A DNA stretch of 64,000 nt, taken from positions 1,958,530-2,022,529 of the forward strand of contig NZ_LR881183.1 in assembly GCF_904067545.1 (NCBI RefSeq), in the 5' to 3' direction. This DNA is from Thermococcus camini (GTDB lineage: Archaea; Methanobacteriota_B; Thermococci; Thermococcales; Thermococcaceae). The position numbers and the translations under genes were made by a program. Numbering within the stretch: the stretch's first letter is position 1; each line of letters begins with the position of its first letter. This document shows positions 46,985 to 56,331 of the stretch, piece by piece. The notes below the pieces were generated by a model. That model made no database searches. It worked only from the letters and a program-made list of their open reading frames with translations, and was not told the DNA's origin.

Positions 46985-48430
46985 GTGTCCGAGGATATCG
47001 AGGCGAAGATTCGCCGTTTGAGGGAGCTGGGTAAAGCCAGCGCGGAGCCCGAAGTCCCAAAAACCGCTGCCCCTCCTGTCAAAAAGCCTCCCAAGAAGCC
47101 CCGTCCTGTGGGGAGCATTAGGGAGAGGGAGAGAAGGAAAAGAATCCTCACCGGCGCCGCGATAGTCATTATCGTCATCCTCATAATCTCCGTGGGTGCG
47201 TATTTCTACATACAGAACAGGGCTGCGGAACAGCTTGCCAATGAGAAGAACCAGAAGCTCAAAGAAGTATACACCTACTTCCAGGGGGACATCGTCAACC
47301 AGTCCAAGAACTGTACCCAGAAGCCGATAGAGATAAGAAGGGACCTCATCAATGCCATCAAATCTGCTCAGTCGGTTGATGAGCTCAGTGCCGTTGACGT
47401 TAAGGGAGCCTACGATCAGGCCCTGAATGAGTACAACGAATGCCTCCAGAGGATAGAGCGCCTGAAGTATGAGAGGGTTCTCAACCAGACCAAGGCTGAG
47501 AAGATACGGGACATAGAGACCGAGTTCCAGGGCCTCCTTGCCATGCCACTTCCGGATGATATAAAGGCCAACGTCATAGACTCCATGAAAAGCCTCGAGG
47601 CGCAGGTCGAGAGCGCGGAGACCGTGGAGCAGGTGAATTCCATCGACCCGTCCCCCTACCTCCTCGAGCTTTGGAGGGACTATTACTACTATAAGATTGA
47701 CATGATCCCGGGCCAGGAGGTCATCCTTGAGAGGGAATCCGTCAAGAGGATAGTTAGCAAAGCGGACGCCAAGGCAATCCTGGGCGGGATCCTTGACTAC
47801 AGGGAGCTCATGCAGTACCAGGTTTACAAGGTTGAGTACGTGGATATAGCCCTTGTCCTCTCAAGGGACAGGATAAACGGTGCCTTCCTCTCACCCGGAG
47901 ACAAGATCATGGTTTTCGCCAAGAACGATACCAGCGCACAGTTCAAGGAGATAGCCAACGAGGGCTACGTCCAGCTGGTACTCCTGCCGACGGATGCGGG
48001 TATTATCTCAGTCAACGAAGCCCAGAGCCAGAGCAGCTCATCCAGTACGTCCTCGAGCACTCAGTACAGTGAGGACCACTCCACCACATACACCCCCGGC
48101 GACACCACCATAAGCGATGGACAGACCACCAGCGACACCTACACCAACAGCCAGAGCGCCAGCCAGAGCGCTTCGGCGAGCTACAGCTACTCCGTTGACC
48201 TCACCGAGATACTCAAGGCGATCGCCGCTGGCAAGATACAGGCCAGCGATGAGGTCAAGGAGCAGCTCAGGGCCTACGGCTGGGAGGTGGTTGACCTCGA
48301 GAAGGAGTCGGGAATGCTCGTGCTCGACCCGAACTCCCAGTTCCTCGTGGTCGTCAGGGTACCCTCGATATTCGTGCCCGACATACTCTCCAACCAGCAG
48401 TACCTCTACATAGCTAAGATTGCAACCTGA
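46985..48430 (+). CDS. DUF515-type membrane protein of the secretion/pilus operon
   Basis: 482 residues. A basic cytoplasmic N-terminus (about 70 residues, Pro/Lys-rich PPVKKPPKKPRP) and one transmembrane helix (AIVIIVILIISVGAYFYI) precede a long extracellular part with helical segments (residues 80-240), a core, a Ser/Thr-rich linker (about 350-400) and a C-terminal domain ending IFVPDILSNQQYLYIAKIA. It matches DUF515-type proteins that accompany KlbA/TadC in Thermococcales. GTG 46985 has GGTGGT in front; ATG 46970 is an alternative start with a TATA (TTTGATATAAG) about 30 bases upstream. Confidence 0.72.
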   Translation: MSEDIEAKIRRLRELGKASAEPEVPKTAAPPVKKPPKKPRPVGSIRERERRKRILTGAAIVIIVILIISVGAYFYIQNRAAEQLANEKNQKLKEVYTYFQGDIVNQSKNCTQKPIEIRRDLINAIKSAQSVDELSAVDVKGAYDQALNEYNECLQRIERLKYERVLNQTKAEKIRDIETEFQGLLAMPLPDDIKANVIDSMKSLEAQVESAETVEQVNSIDPSPYLLELWRDYYYYKIDMIPGQEVILERESVKRIVSKADAKAILGGILDYRELMQYQVYKVEYVDIALVLSRDRINGAFLSPGDKIMVFAKNDTSAQFKEIANEGYVQLVLLPTDAGIISVNEAQSQSSSSSTSSSTQYSEDHSTTYTPGDTTISDGQTTSDTYTNSQSASQSASASYSYSVDLTEILKAIAAGKIQASDEVKEQLRAYGWEVVDLEKESGMLVLDPNSQFLVVVRVPSIFVPDILSNQQYLYIAKIAT

Positions 48431-48440
48431 GGTGGTCGGC

Positions 48441-49448
48441 ATGAAGCGCCTCGTAGCGACCATCTTTATTCTTTTGTTAGCTTCTTCTCTGGTTAGTGCG
48501 GAGACTTACAACCTCCCCGGCCAGACCCCGGATCAGAAGCCCTATAACAACATTGGAATCCTCGGGGAGGTCATGGTGGACCTCAACGTTACCGTTGTAA
48601 ACACCGCTCCCTTCCCCAAGTTCGTGATAGTCAACCCCCGTTACGATTTTCACGTTCTCAGGCTCTCCCATGATGAGTATATGGTCTCCTTCCGCATTGG
48701 AAACACCACCTACCACGCTCCCTCCCGTCTTGATAGAACGTCCCTGAACTACTATCTGGGTTTCTGGGTCATGCCCTATGAGACCGTGGTCGTCAACTTC
48801 AGGATACCCTACAACAACTCCTACCTTCTTCAGACCGTGGACTATCAGTCCCTCTGCGGCGACTCCGGTAAGATAACCAACGTTACCTATTACGTCATTG
48901 GAGGCAATCTGACCTACGGTGGTCACATAGAGGTGCCGGACGACATTTCCATGCTCAGCTGTGGGGTGGCGTATCCCCAGCTGGTGAACACGCCGAAGGT
49001 TATCTCAATGAGGAGCATGTTCCCGATGAACGACGGGCACATAAAGGTCCTCAAATACGAGGGAACCGTCACCTTCCGCCTCACCAACGCTCCAAACAGG
49101 GCCGGCGTATTCAACACGTTCTTTGCCGCGGCGATACCGGTTATCTTCAAAGATGCCAGGATGTACAACTTCACCCCCAACTACACGATGACCTACAGGG
49201 AGTACATGGACGAGTTCGTATGGAGGTACAAGGGACTGGAGCCGCCGAAGAGGAGGGAACCCCAGCAGCTCCCGAGCACGTCCAACCTGTTCCAGCTCTC
49301 AGACACCCTTCTGACGGGGGTTACGGTTGGTGCCCCAGAGGTTAAACCCCCGAGGGAAGCGGGTCTTGACTTCCCGGTCTGGATAATTTTCATGGGTAAG
49401 GGAGTTGACATAAAATACCACGTGGAGTGGACTGCTGAGGGGCGGTGA
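48441..49448 (+). CDS. secreted protein of the pilus-like operon
   Basis: 335 residues. A signal peptide (MKRLVATIFILLLASSLVSA) precedes a beta-rich domain with about nine N-x-T/S sites and two Cys (SLCGDSGK, MLSCGVAYP). No hydrophobic C-terminus. The family is not recognised. ATG 48441 follows GAGGTGGTCGGC. It lies between DUF515 and KlbA, so it may be an outer component of the same apparatus. Confidence 0.65.
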   Translation: MKRLVATIFILLLASSLVSAETYNLPGQTPDQKPYNNIGILGEVMVDLNVTVVNTAPFPKFVIVNPRYDFHVLRLSHDEYMVSFRIGNTTYHAPSRLDRTSLNYYLGFWVMPYETVVVNFRIPYNNSYLLQTVDYQSLCGDSGKITNVTYYVIGGNLTYGGHIEVPDDISMLSCGVAYPQLVNTPKVISMRSMFPMNDGHIKVLKYEGTVTFRLTNAPNRAGVFNTFFAAAIPVIFKDARMYNFTPNYTMTYREYMDEFVWRYKGLEPPKRREPQQLPSTSNLFQLSDTLLTGVTVGAPEVKPPREAGLDFPVWIIFMGKGVDIKYHVEWTAEGR

Positions 49449-49454
49449 GAGTCT

Positions 49455-52400
49455 GTGTTCGATGAGAAGAAAAAGAAGAAAGAAAGCCTCTCATGGATCG
49501 ATGAGATACTCAATGGGGAAGATGACCTGCTTGAGAACATGCTGAAGGGGGATGAGAAGAAGAGAAAGGAAGACAAGGGAGAGGGTGTTCCCTTCATCAA
49601 AGGAGGCGGCGGGGTAAATCTGGAGGACATCCTGAGCACCCCTACGACCCCAGAGGAGGCGGCGGAGAACAGACCCACCGGTGCCGATATCCTGGGGGAG
49701 ATATTGGTTAAGGAAGAGAAGCCCAAGGAGAAGCCAAAGCCGGCACCGAAGTCCAAGCCGCCATCCACCCTCCAGGATATCCTTGGTTCTTCCGTACGCG
49801 TTGAAGAGACCGCCTACGCCGGAAGGGCTGAGGTTCTTGACGCGTACGGTAACGTGCGTATCCTGAGGGTCAAGGGAGAGCCAGTCCCCCTGTACGAGAT
49901 ACGCCTCCCCAAGCTCAGTCGCGAGGAGGAGGAGCTGTTTTTGAGGATCAAGGACAGGGCTATAACCGAGCTTCAGATAGACCCCTCCGCGTTCCCCAAC
50001 GCTGAGGAGCGCAGAAGGGTCTTCATGAACGCGGTCAGGAGGATGATAAAGGACGAGGCCCCGCACTTCTCGGAGGGCAGGGTGGAGATACTCGCCGAGA
50101 TGATAGTCCAGTCAATGATAGGCTACGGCAAGCTGGACCCCCTCGTCCGCGACGACAACCTTGAGGAAGTCATGGTTATCGGGAACAACAGGCCGGTTTA
50201 CGTCTGGCACAGGCGCTTCAACATGTGCAAGACCAACATTGTGTTCGATGAGGAGAAGGAGATACTGAACATCATCGAGCGCATAGCCAGGGAGGTAGGC
50301 AGGAGGATAGACCAGCAGAGCCCCCTCCTTGATGCCCGCCTTCCCGATGGAAGCCGTGTGAACGCCACCATACCGCCGATAAGCATTGACGGACCGACCA
50401 TAACCATTCGTAAGTTCAAGAAGGACCCGCTCACCATCATAGACCTCATCAAGTACGGTACCATGAACACGGACATAGCGGCCCTTCTCTGGATCTTTGT
50501 CGATGGACTCGGTGTCAAGCCCGCCAACGTCCTCGTTGCTGGTGGAACGGGTTCAGGTAAAACCACCACCCTCAACTCACTCGGAATGTTCATCCCGCCG
50601 AGCGAGCGTGTCATAACCATAGAGGACACCGCGGAGCTTCAGCTGCCAGTTGAGCACTGGATCAGACTCGAGACCAGACCGCCAAACGTCGAAGGCAAGG
50701 GAGAGGTCACGATGGACGACCTCGTTAAGAACACCCTCCGTATGCGTCCTGACAGAATTATCGTCGGTGAGGTTCGTGGTCCGGAAGCGAGGACGATGTT
50801 TACTGCAATGAACACGGGACATAATGGGGCCCTCTACGACTTCTCGGTCATACAGCTCTCGGACGGCAGGTTCGTGCTCATCGGTGACCTCATCGATGAA
50901 CTCTTCGAGAAGTACTCGGACAGAGTTGAAACCTACAAGGATTTGGAGTACATAGCCCTCGACGAGAAGGACAGGTTCGAAGTGGTAAGCGTCGGTCCCG
51001 ACCTGAAGGCAGGAAAGCACGTCGTTTCAAGGGTCTGGAGGAGAAAGGTAAGGCCCGGAGAGAAGCTTATCCGCGTGAGAACGAGGACGGGCAACGAGGT
51101 AATACTCACCAAGACCCACCCGTTCTTTGTCTTCTCCGATGGTGACGTCGTGAGAAAAGAGGCGGAGAAGCTGAAGCCAGGGGACAGAGTTGCTGTGATG
51201 AGGAAACCGCCAAGGCCACCGCAGAGGAAGGCCATCGTAAGTCCGGAGGTTTACGCGAGAATAAGTGACTACTACATCGTTCCCAACGGAGAGGGCCTCG
51301 TGAAGGTTCCGAACGACGGAATTCCACCTGAGGAAGCCCAATATTTGATCTCAGTCAACTCCCGGCCAGTTAGGATTGTCCGCGAGGTGGACGAGAAGCT
51401 CTCCTACGCCGTTGGCGTAATCCTCGGCGACGGCTACATCTCCTCGAACGGCTACTACGTCTCGGCCACCTTCGACGACTCCTCCTACATGAACGCCTTC
51501 ACCTCGGCCCTGTCGGAGTTCCTGCCGAAGAGCGAGCCCGAAATCAAAAGAAACAATGGTTATACCGTTGTGACCTACGGCTCGAAGATATTCGCCGAGT
51601 TCCTTAACAGGGCATTTGGAATCCCGAAGGGTCGGAAGGAGAACATTGACGTACCCGATTTGGTTCTTTCCAACGACGACCTTCTGAGGTACTTCATAGC
51701 TGGCCTCTTCGATGCCGATGGCTACGTTGACGAGAACGGCCCGGCAGTGATACTCACGACGAGGAGTGAGAACCTCGCGAGGAAGGTCTGGTACGCCCTT
51801 CAGAGGTTGGGGATAGTAAGCACTGTTTCCAGGGTGAAGAACAAAGGCTACAAAGATAGCTTAATCTTCAGGGTCACCGTGAGGGGCGTCGATGATTTAA
51901 TCAGGTTCAACCGCTCGGTTCCCCTCATGCACTCGCGGAAGAAAGCAAAGCTTGAGGGACTCATCAGGAAGTACAGAGCCTACCGCGGAAAGAGGACCGA
52001 TCGCGTTCCGATTTCACCGTCAATGCTCGAACCCATAAGAAAGAAACTCAACCTCAGGGTTTCCGAGCTTTCAAAGCTCGCCACCAGCCACGCCGGCGAG
52101 AAGGTTTCAGAAAGCCTCATACGCCACGTCGAGAAGGGTAGGGTAAAGGAGATAAGGCGCTCCGCTTTGAAGGGAATTGCAATAGCACTCCAGCAGGTGG
52201 CGAAGGATTTGAACGATGACGAGGCCTGGGTTCAGGCGAAGAGGCTTGAGCTAATAGCAGAGGGGGACGTCTACTGGGACGAGGTTATCAGCGTTGATGA
52301 GGTCGAGCCGGCGGAGCTGGGTATAGAGTACCTCTACGACCTCACCGTCGAGGAGGATCACAACTACGTTGCTAACGGTATACTTGTTTCGAACTGTATG

Positions 52401-52889
52401 GGTACAATCCACGCCAACAGCGCCCGTGAGACGATAGTCCGTCTTGAGAGCCCCCCAATGTCCGTCCCCAGGATCATGATCCCCGCACTTGATATCGTCA
52501 TCATGCAGGTCAGGTTCCACAGCAGAAAGAAGGGTACTATAAGGCGCATCACCGAGATAGCGGAGATATCGGGCATCGAGGCCGAGAGCGTTCAGCTCAA
52601 CAAGCTCTACAAGTACGACCCGGCGAAGGATGAGCTGGTCCCCACTGGTGTGCCGAGCAAGACACTGAACACCCTCTCCCACCACACAGGTATGAGCGTA
52701 TCCGAGCTGGAGCTGGAGAGGGAAAAGAGAAAGATAATCCTCGACTGGATGGTCGAGCAGGGAATAAGGAGCATCGAGAAGGTGGGTCACTACATCAGAC
52801 AGTTCTACATAGACGAGGAGGCGCTGCTCAAGAAGATAGCCGCGGAGAGCAGTCTTGAGACTAGCAGACAGATTAAGAATATAATCTAA
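49455..52889 (+). CDS. klbA: type II/IV secretion ATPase KlbA, intein-containing
   Basis: Hexameric ATPase of the TadA/VirB11/GspE family that powers pilus or secretion assembly. The precursor has 1144 residues; 522 form an intein. Extein features: an acidic N-terminal region (residues 1-110); the N-domain with ALLWIFVDGLGVKPANVLVAGGTGSGKTTTLN (Walker A); VITIEDTAELQL; RPDRIIVGEVRGPEARTMFTAMNTGHNG, then after the intein CMGTIHANSARE (His box). Start codon GTG 49455 follows GGTGAGAG. The first gene partner TadC overlaps in operon sense. Pilins and prepilin peptidase are not in the window. Confidence 0.95.
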   Translation: MFDEKKKKKESLSWIDEILNGEDDLLENMLKGDEKKRKEDKGEGVPFIKGGGGVNLEDILSTPTTPEEAAENRPTGADILGEILVKEEKPKEKPKPAPKSKPPSTLQDILGSSVRVEETAYAGRAEVLDAYGNVRILRVKGEPVPLYEIRLPKLSREEEELFLRIKDRAITELQIDPSAFPNAEERRRVFMNAVRRMIKDEAPHFSEGRVEILAEMIVQSMIGYGKLDPLVRDDNLEEVMVIGNNRPVYVWHRRFNMCKTNIVFDEEKEILNIIERIAREVGRRIDQQSPLLDARLPDGSRVNATIPPISIDGPTITIRKFKKDPLTIIDLIKYGTMNTDIAALLWIFVDGLGVKPANVLVAGGTGSGKTTTLNSLGMFIPPSERVITIEDTAELQLPVEHWIRLETRPPNVEGKGEVTMDDLVKNTLRMRPDRIIVGEVRGPEARTMFTAMNTGHNGALYDFSVIQLSDGRFVLIGDLIDELFEKYSDRVETYKDLEYIALDEKDRFEVVSVGPDLKAGKHVVSRVWRRKVRPGEKLIRVRTRTGNEVILTKTHPFFVFSDGDVVRKEAEKLKPGDRVAVMRKPPRPPQRKAIVSPEVYARISDYYIVPNGEGLVKVPNDGIPPEEAQYLISVNSRPVRIVREVDEKLSYAVGVILGDGYISSNGYYVSATFDDSSYMNAFTSALSEFLPKSEPEIKRNNGYTVVTYGSKIFAEFLNRAFGIPKGRKENIDVPDLVLSNDDLLRYFIAGLFDADGYVDENGPAVILTTRSENLARKVWYALQRLGIVSTVSRVKNKGYKDSLIFRVTVRGVDDLIRFNRSVPLMHSRKKAKLEGLIRKYRAYRGKRTDRVPISPSMLEPIRKKLNLRVSELSKLATSHAGEKVSESLIRHVEKGRVKEIRRSALKGIAIALQQVAKDLNDDEAWVQAKRLELIAEGDVYWDEVISVDEVEPAELGIEYLYDLTVEEDHNYVANGILVSNCMGTIHANSARETIVRLESPPMSVPRIMIPALDIVIMQVRFHSRKKGTIRRITEIAEISGIEAESVQLNKLYKYDPAKDELVPTGVPSKTLNTLSHHTGMSVSELELEREKRKIILDWMVEQGIRSIEKVGHYIRQFYIDEEALLKKIAAESSLETSRQIKNII
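50829..52394 (+). other. KlbA intein, Ala1 (class 2) with LAGLIDADG endonuclease
   Basis: 522-residue intein between GHNG and CMGTIHANS. Its first residue is Ala (ALYDFSVIQLSDGRF) rather than Cys or Ser, the hallmark of KlbA inteins, which splice by direct attack of the +1 Cys. It ends in VANGILVSN. Block B is TKTHPFF. Endonuclease motifs are VGVILGDGYI and FIAGLFDADGYV, both with intact Asp. A helix-turn-helix-like part near residues 390-460 (SELSKLATSHAGEKVSESLIRHVEKGR) may bind DNA. Confidence 0.93.
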
Positions 52890-52900
52890 GGGTGATAATC

Positions 52901-53965
52901 GTGGGCGTCATTGGAGTCATCACGAACTTTTTGGAGCGCCTTGGCGGGAAGACAATAGAAGTAGCTGAGAAGCCCGTGAGAAAGATTCCCCAGGGCAAGA
53001 GCGTTCAGGAAAGGCTCAGGGCGTTGAAGGAACTCCAGAAGGAGATCGAGGCGGAGAAGGCCGAGGTCGAGACCGAAAAGGAGATGGAGGAGATAATCGA
53101 ATGGAGGAAGAAAGAGATACAGCGCCCGTTCTCTGATAGGCTCGCCGATACCATGCTGCGCTATTTCAGGGGCCCGATCGAGTCCATGACATCCTCGTTT
53201 AAGGGCCTCGACCAGGATCTCTACCGGGCAAGCATACTTACCCCTCCAGACAGGTACGTCGCCCTGATACTGGCCGTTGCTATATTTGCGGGGATATTCG
53301 GCTTCATCTTCGCATACCTCCTTTACATGCCCATTGAAACATCCGCCCTGATAGGGGTTCTGGGATTCATTGGGGGCTTCTTCTACATGAGGCAGTATCC
53401 CAAGATGGTGTGGAAGCGCAGGGTTGCTGAGGTTGAGAGAAGCATGCCCTACGCCCTCCGACACATGGCTTCCCTCCTCAGCGCCGGCGTTGGTATCTCG
53501 GAGGCGATGCTCTCCGTGGCCCGTGCGGACTACGGCGTTATCTCCGAGGAGTTTGAGCTTGTGCTGAGGGACATGAGAACGGGTTCCTCCTTTGAGGATG
53601 CCCTCATGAAGTTTGACGAGAAGATGGGTTCGGAAAACGTCAGCAGGGTCGTCAAGCAGATACTGAGGGCGGTCAAATTCGGTGGAAACCTCTCAGAGAT
53701 ACTCTACAAACTGGCCGAGGACTTCGCCTTCGAGTACAGAATGAAGCTCGTGGAGTACGTTCAGAGGGTCAACGGTATAGCATTCATATACATGTTCCTC
53801 ACGATCGTCATGCCCACAATGTTCGTGGTTGGAATCCTCGCCGGCTCTGTCATGGCAAGGCAGCTGATAATGCCCCCTGAGACACTGGCGGTAATCCTGC
53901 TGTTCGCGTTTCCCGCCATATCGCTGATAATAATCAACATGATCAAGAAGGGAGAGCCGAGGTGA
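52901..53965 (+). CDS. TadC/GspF-like pilus assembly membrane protein 1
   Basis: 354 residues. A cytoplasmic N-terminal coiled coil (residues 33-75, KELQKEIEAEKAEVETEKEMEE) and a first pair of helices (about 122-165) precede the T2SSF domain (RSMPYALRHMASLLSAGVGISEAML) and two or three C-terminal helices. It is the inner-membrane platform for KlbA. GTG 52901 follows GGGTGATAATC; the frame upstream is short. Confidence 0.92.
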   Translation: MGVIGVITNFLERLGGKTIEVAEKPVRKIPQGKSVQERLRALKELQKEIEAEKAEVETEKEMEEIIEWRKKEIQRPFSDRLADTMLRYFRGPIESMTSSFKGLDQDLYRASILTPPDRYVALILAVAIFAGIFGFIFAYLLYMPIETSALIGVLGFIGGFFYMRQYPKMVWKRRVAEVERSMPYALRHMASLLSAGVGISEAMLSVARADYGVISEEFELVLRDMRTGSSFEDALMKFDEKMGSENVSRVVKQILRAVKFGGNLSEILYKLAEDFAFEYRMKLVEYVQRVNGIAFIYMFLTIVMPTMFVVGILAGSVMARQLIMPPETLAVILLFAFPAISLIIINMIKKGEPR

Positions 53966-53970
53966 CTCTG

Positions 53971-54870
53971 ATGGCTGGACTTTCATCGGTATTGGTATCG
54001 ATCATCGAGAGGCTGGTTCCATCCAAATGGATGAAACGGTACGAGGTCTTCATATACTCCGCGAACATAAACTTCTTGGCTGCGGAGTACCTCGTTGTCT
54101 CCCTTCTGATGGGAGTTATAGCTGGTCTCCTCGCGTACATAGCCTCCATGTGGATGTACTCTCTGGCGGCATTCCTGGCGGTGTTCCTGTTAATGGCCTT
54201 CGGCTATCCCTACTGGAGGGTCAGCAAGCGCACTGAAGAGATGGAGAGAATGCTGCCCGATGCGTTTTTCTACCTCGCGAGCTCTCTCAGGGCGGGTATA
54301 TCCTTCTCCGAGGCCCTGGAGGAGCTGACCACGGCCAAGTTCGGACCGCTAACGGACGAGTTCAGAAAAACCGTTGCCGAGATAAAGAAGGGCCGCCCCA
54401 CCATTGACGCCCTCAAATCCTTCGCCATCAGGAACAGGAAGTCCACGGTCATATATCGCTCAATGATGATTATCATTGAGGCCCTTGAGAGGGGTGCCCC
54501 GATGAGCGACGTTCTGGTCTTCGTTGGAAACGACGTCAGGGAGATACTGAGGATCAAGCAGGAGAGGAAAGCATCGACCGGAATGCAGGTGATGTTCTTC
54601 ATAATCACGAGTGGCGTTATAGGTCCGCTGATCCTCGGTGTGGTTGCCCAAATCATGGCTTCGATGAACGTCGGGGACATAAACCTCCCAGTGGAGACCG
54701 TGAAGAACATACTCCTCGGGTTTGTCGTTCTCCAGGCCATAGCATCGGGCCTTGGAATCGGGGTCATAAGAGAAGGAAAGTACTCAGCAGGGCTGAAGTA
54801 CAGCCTGCTGCTTGCCGTAATGGGTGTTATAGTTTACAAGGGTGCCTCAGGCATCGGACTCGCTGCCTGA
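53971..54870 (+). CDS. TadC/GspF-like pilus assembly membrane protein 2
   Basis: 299 residues, second T2SSF protein. Two N-terminal helices (about 42-82), the domain MLPDAFFYLASSLRAGISFSEALEEL, and a C-terminal pair of helices. Paralogous to the preceding protein; archaeal systems often use such a pair in place of one longer GspF. ATG 53971 follows GAGGTGACTCTG. Its 3' end overlaps the convergent FKBP gene by 24 bases. Confidence 0.92.
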   Translation: MAGLSSVLVSIIERLVPSKWMKRYEVFIYSANINFLAAEYLVVSLLMGVIAGLLAYIASMWMYSLAAFLAVFLLMAFGYPYWRVSKRTEEMERMLPDAFFYLASSLRAGISFSEALEELTTAKFGPLTDEFRKTVAEIKKGRPTIDALKSFAIRNRKSTVIYRSMMIIIEALERGAPMSDVLVFVGNDVREILRIKQERKASTGMQVMFFIITSGVIGPLILGVVAQIMASMNVGDINLPVETVKNILLGFVVLQAIASGLGIGVIREGKYSAGLKYSLLLAVMGVIVYKGASGIGLAA

Positions 54871-55341
54871 TGGCTCTTCTTTTGCTTTCTCTACATCCAC
54901 TATCTCGACCTCGAACACGAGGGTCTTTCCTGCGAGCGGGTGGTTGAAGTCGAGACTGACGCTCTCTTCCCCGACTTTGGCTATCTTCGCTATCCCCGAG
55001 TCGGTCATGACGTACATGCCCTCAACCGGCTCCATCCCTATGTTGGTGAACTCGGTGAGGGGAACGTCTATGATCAGCTCCGGGTTGGGCATACCGTAGG
55101 CCTTCTCCGGCGGAATCGTGACGGTCTTCTTTTCACCGATCTCCATCCCGATCAGTGCCTCGTCGAGGCCGGGAATTATCTCGCCCACGCCGACATTGAC
55201 GCCGAGCGGGCCGTACTCCCTCTCCTCGACGTATATCTCGTTTTCTCTGGCGATATCCTCGTAACTCGTGTCAAAAACTTCACCGTTCTCAAACCTGCCT
55301 ATGTAGTGGAACACCACAAAATCTCCAGCTTCAATCTTCAT
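54847..55341 (-). CDS. FKBP-type peptidyl-prolyl isomerase, SlyD-like
   Basis: 164 residues. An FKBP core split by an insert-in-flap domain: GDFVVFHYIGRFENGEVFDTSYEDIA, then GVNVGVGEIIPGLDEALIGMEIGEKKTVTIPPEKAYG, an IF domain (NPELIIDVPLTEF ... MYVMTDSGIAKIAKVGEESVSLDFNHPLAGK) and LVFEVEIVDVEKA. This is the archaeal long FKBP, a folding catalyst and chaperone. The Met at 55341 starts the conserved part; GGAGTTGAAGG precedes it. TATA TTATAAGG is near 55391. Confidence 0.93.
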   Translation of the reverse strand: MKIEAGDFVVFHYIGRFENGEVFDTSYEDIARENEIYVEEREYGPLGVNVGVGEIIPGLDEALIGMEIGEKKTVTIPPEKAYGMPNPELIIDVPLTEFTNIGMEPVEGMYVMTDSGIAKIAKVGEESVSLDFNHPLAGKTLVFEVEIVDVEKAKEEPSGSESDA

Positions 55342-55466
55342 TTCCTTCAACTCCAAAACTGTCTTCAATAGGGATTACTCCCGCGCCTTATAACGCTTTT
55401 GGTGTCCCTTTCGGAAGGCACGACAGGTATATAAGGACGTTGCACTATATAATGTCGGTGATTGAC

Positions 55467-55763
55467 ATGGGATACCTTTCTGATATGCTGAGTAAGGAAT
55501 ATGGAAACCTCGAAGTTAGGGAAGTCTACTCCACGAAGCTGGGGGAGACGGACGTGGAGATACTCGAGGTCTCTGTGGGAGGAGAGAAGTTCATCGCCAT
55601 GTTCCAGAGCGTTCCGGTTAAGGAGAACCTCTACAAGTGGTCAATAATCATAACCAGCGCCCACAACACCCGGACGCTTAAGGGAATGGACACCCTGGAG
55701 GGCATAAAGCTGGCCCTCAAGTCGAGCATTGAGGCCATGATGGCGGGAATGGGGAAGGGGTGA
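55467..55763 (+). CDS. small conserved protein, unknown function
   Basis: 98 residues, soluble. Its fold looks alpha/beta: EVREVYSTKLGETDVEILEVSVGGEKFIAMF, then YKWSIIITSAHNTRTLKGMDTLEGIKLALKSSIEAM. No family recognised. ATG 55467 follows GGTGATTGAC, with TATA candidates GTATATAAGG (about 55428) and ACTATATAATG (about 55443). Convergent with the DUF2118 gene. Confidence 0.7.
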   Translation: MGYLSDMLSKEYGNLEVREVYSTKLGETDVEILEVSVGGEKFIAMFQSVPVKENLYKWSIIITSAHNTRTLKGMDTLEGIKLALKSSIEAMMAGMGKG

Positions 55764-55768
55764 GCCCC

Positions 55769-56263
55769 TCACTCCTCGGGCAGGATGTAGTACACGTAGT
55801 GCGGCCTGTTGGTTATCTCGTCGATGAAGACCACCGTTCCGGTCTTCGGTGGCTTGAGGTAGTGGACTTCCCCTTTCTTCGTCGTCACCGCGGCGAAGGC
55901 GTCCCCTCTCCTCACTCGGTTGCCGACGTTGGCTATGATGGTCTTTGTATAGCCCTCCACGGGGAGGATGAGCAGTTCGTCGCTCTTCTTCAGGTATATC
56001 CTGGTTCTCCCGTCGGGGAGGATTAGTACCGCGTCGGCGAGCATCCTTCCCTCCGTTCCGTCCACGTATAGATAAAAGCGGTCGTAGACCTCCTTCGCCA
56101 GGAACTTCGCTCCCTCTGCCTCAACGAAGGTGGGAACCCCTTCATCCTTTCTCAGCCAGACCTCAACGCTTCCCTGGATTATCACACAGTCCCTGGTTAC
56201 CTTTCCATCTTTGATGCACTCCTCCGGAGGAACCTCCACGTAGAGCCTCGGCATCTTCTCCAT
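55769..56263 (-). CDS. DUF2118 protein
   Basis: 164 residues. It matches the DUF2118 pattern of archaeal proteins: MPRLYVEVPPEEC, then a biotinyl/lipoyl-like barrel (VGNRVRRGDAFAAVTTKKGEVHYLKPPKTGTVVFIDEIT) at the C-terminus. This half resembles a swinging-arm domain but lacks a clear EAMKM lysine, so a ligand-holding role is more likely than biotin carriage. ATG 56263 follows GGGTGGTAGC. Confidence 0.8.
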   Translation of the reverse strand: MEKMPRLYVEVPPEECIKDGKVTRDCVIIQGSVEVWLRKDEGVPTFVEAEGAKFLAKEVYDRFYLYVDGTEGRMLADAVLILPDGRTRIYLKKSDELLILPVEGYTKTIIANVGNRVRRGDAFAAVTTKKGEVHYLKPPKTGTVVFIDEITNRPHYVYYILPEE

Positions 56264-56331
56264 GCTACCACCCAAGGTTTACCTCGGGGTAAAAGCTTTT
56301 AAACCTGCCCTTCGTACCACCTTTGATAAAA

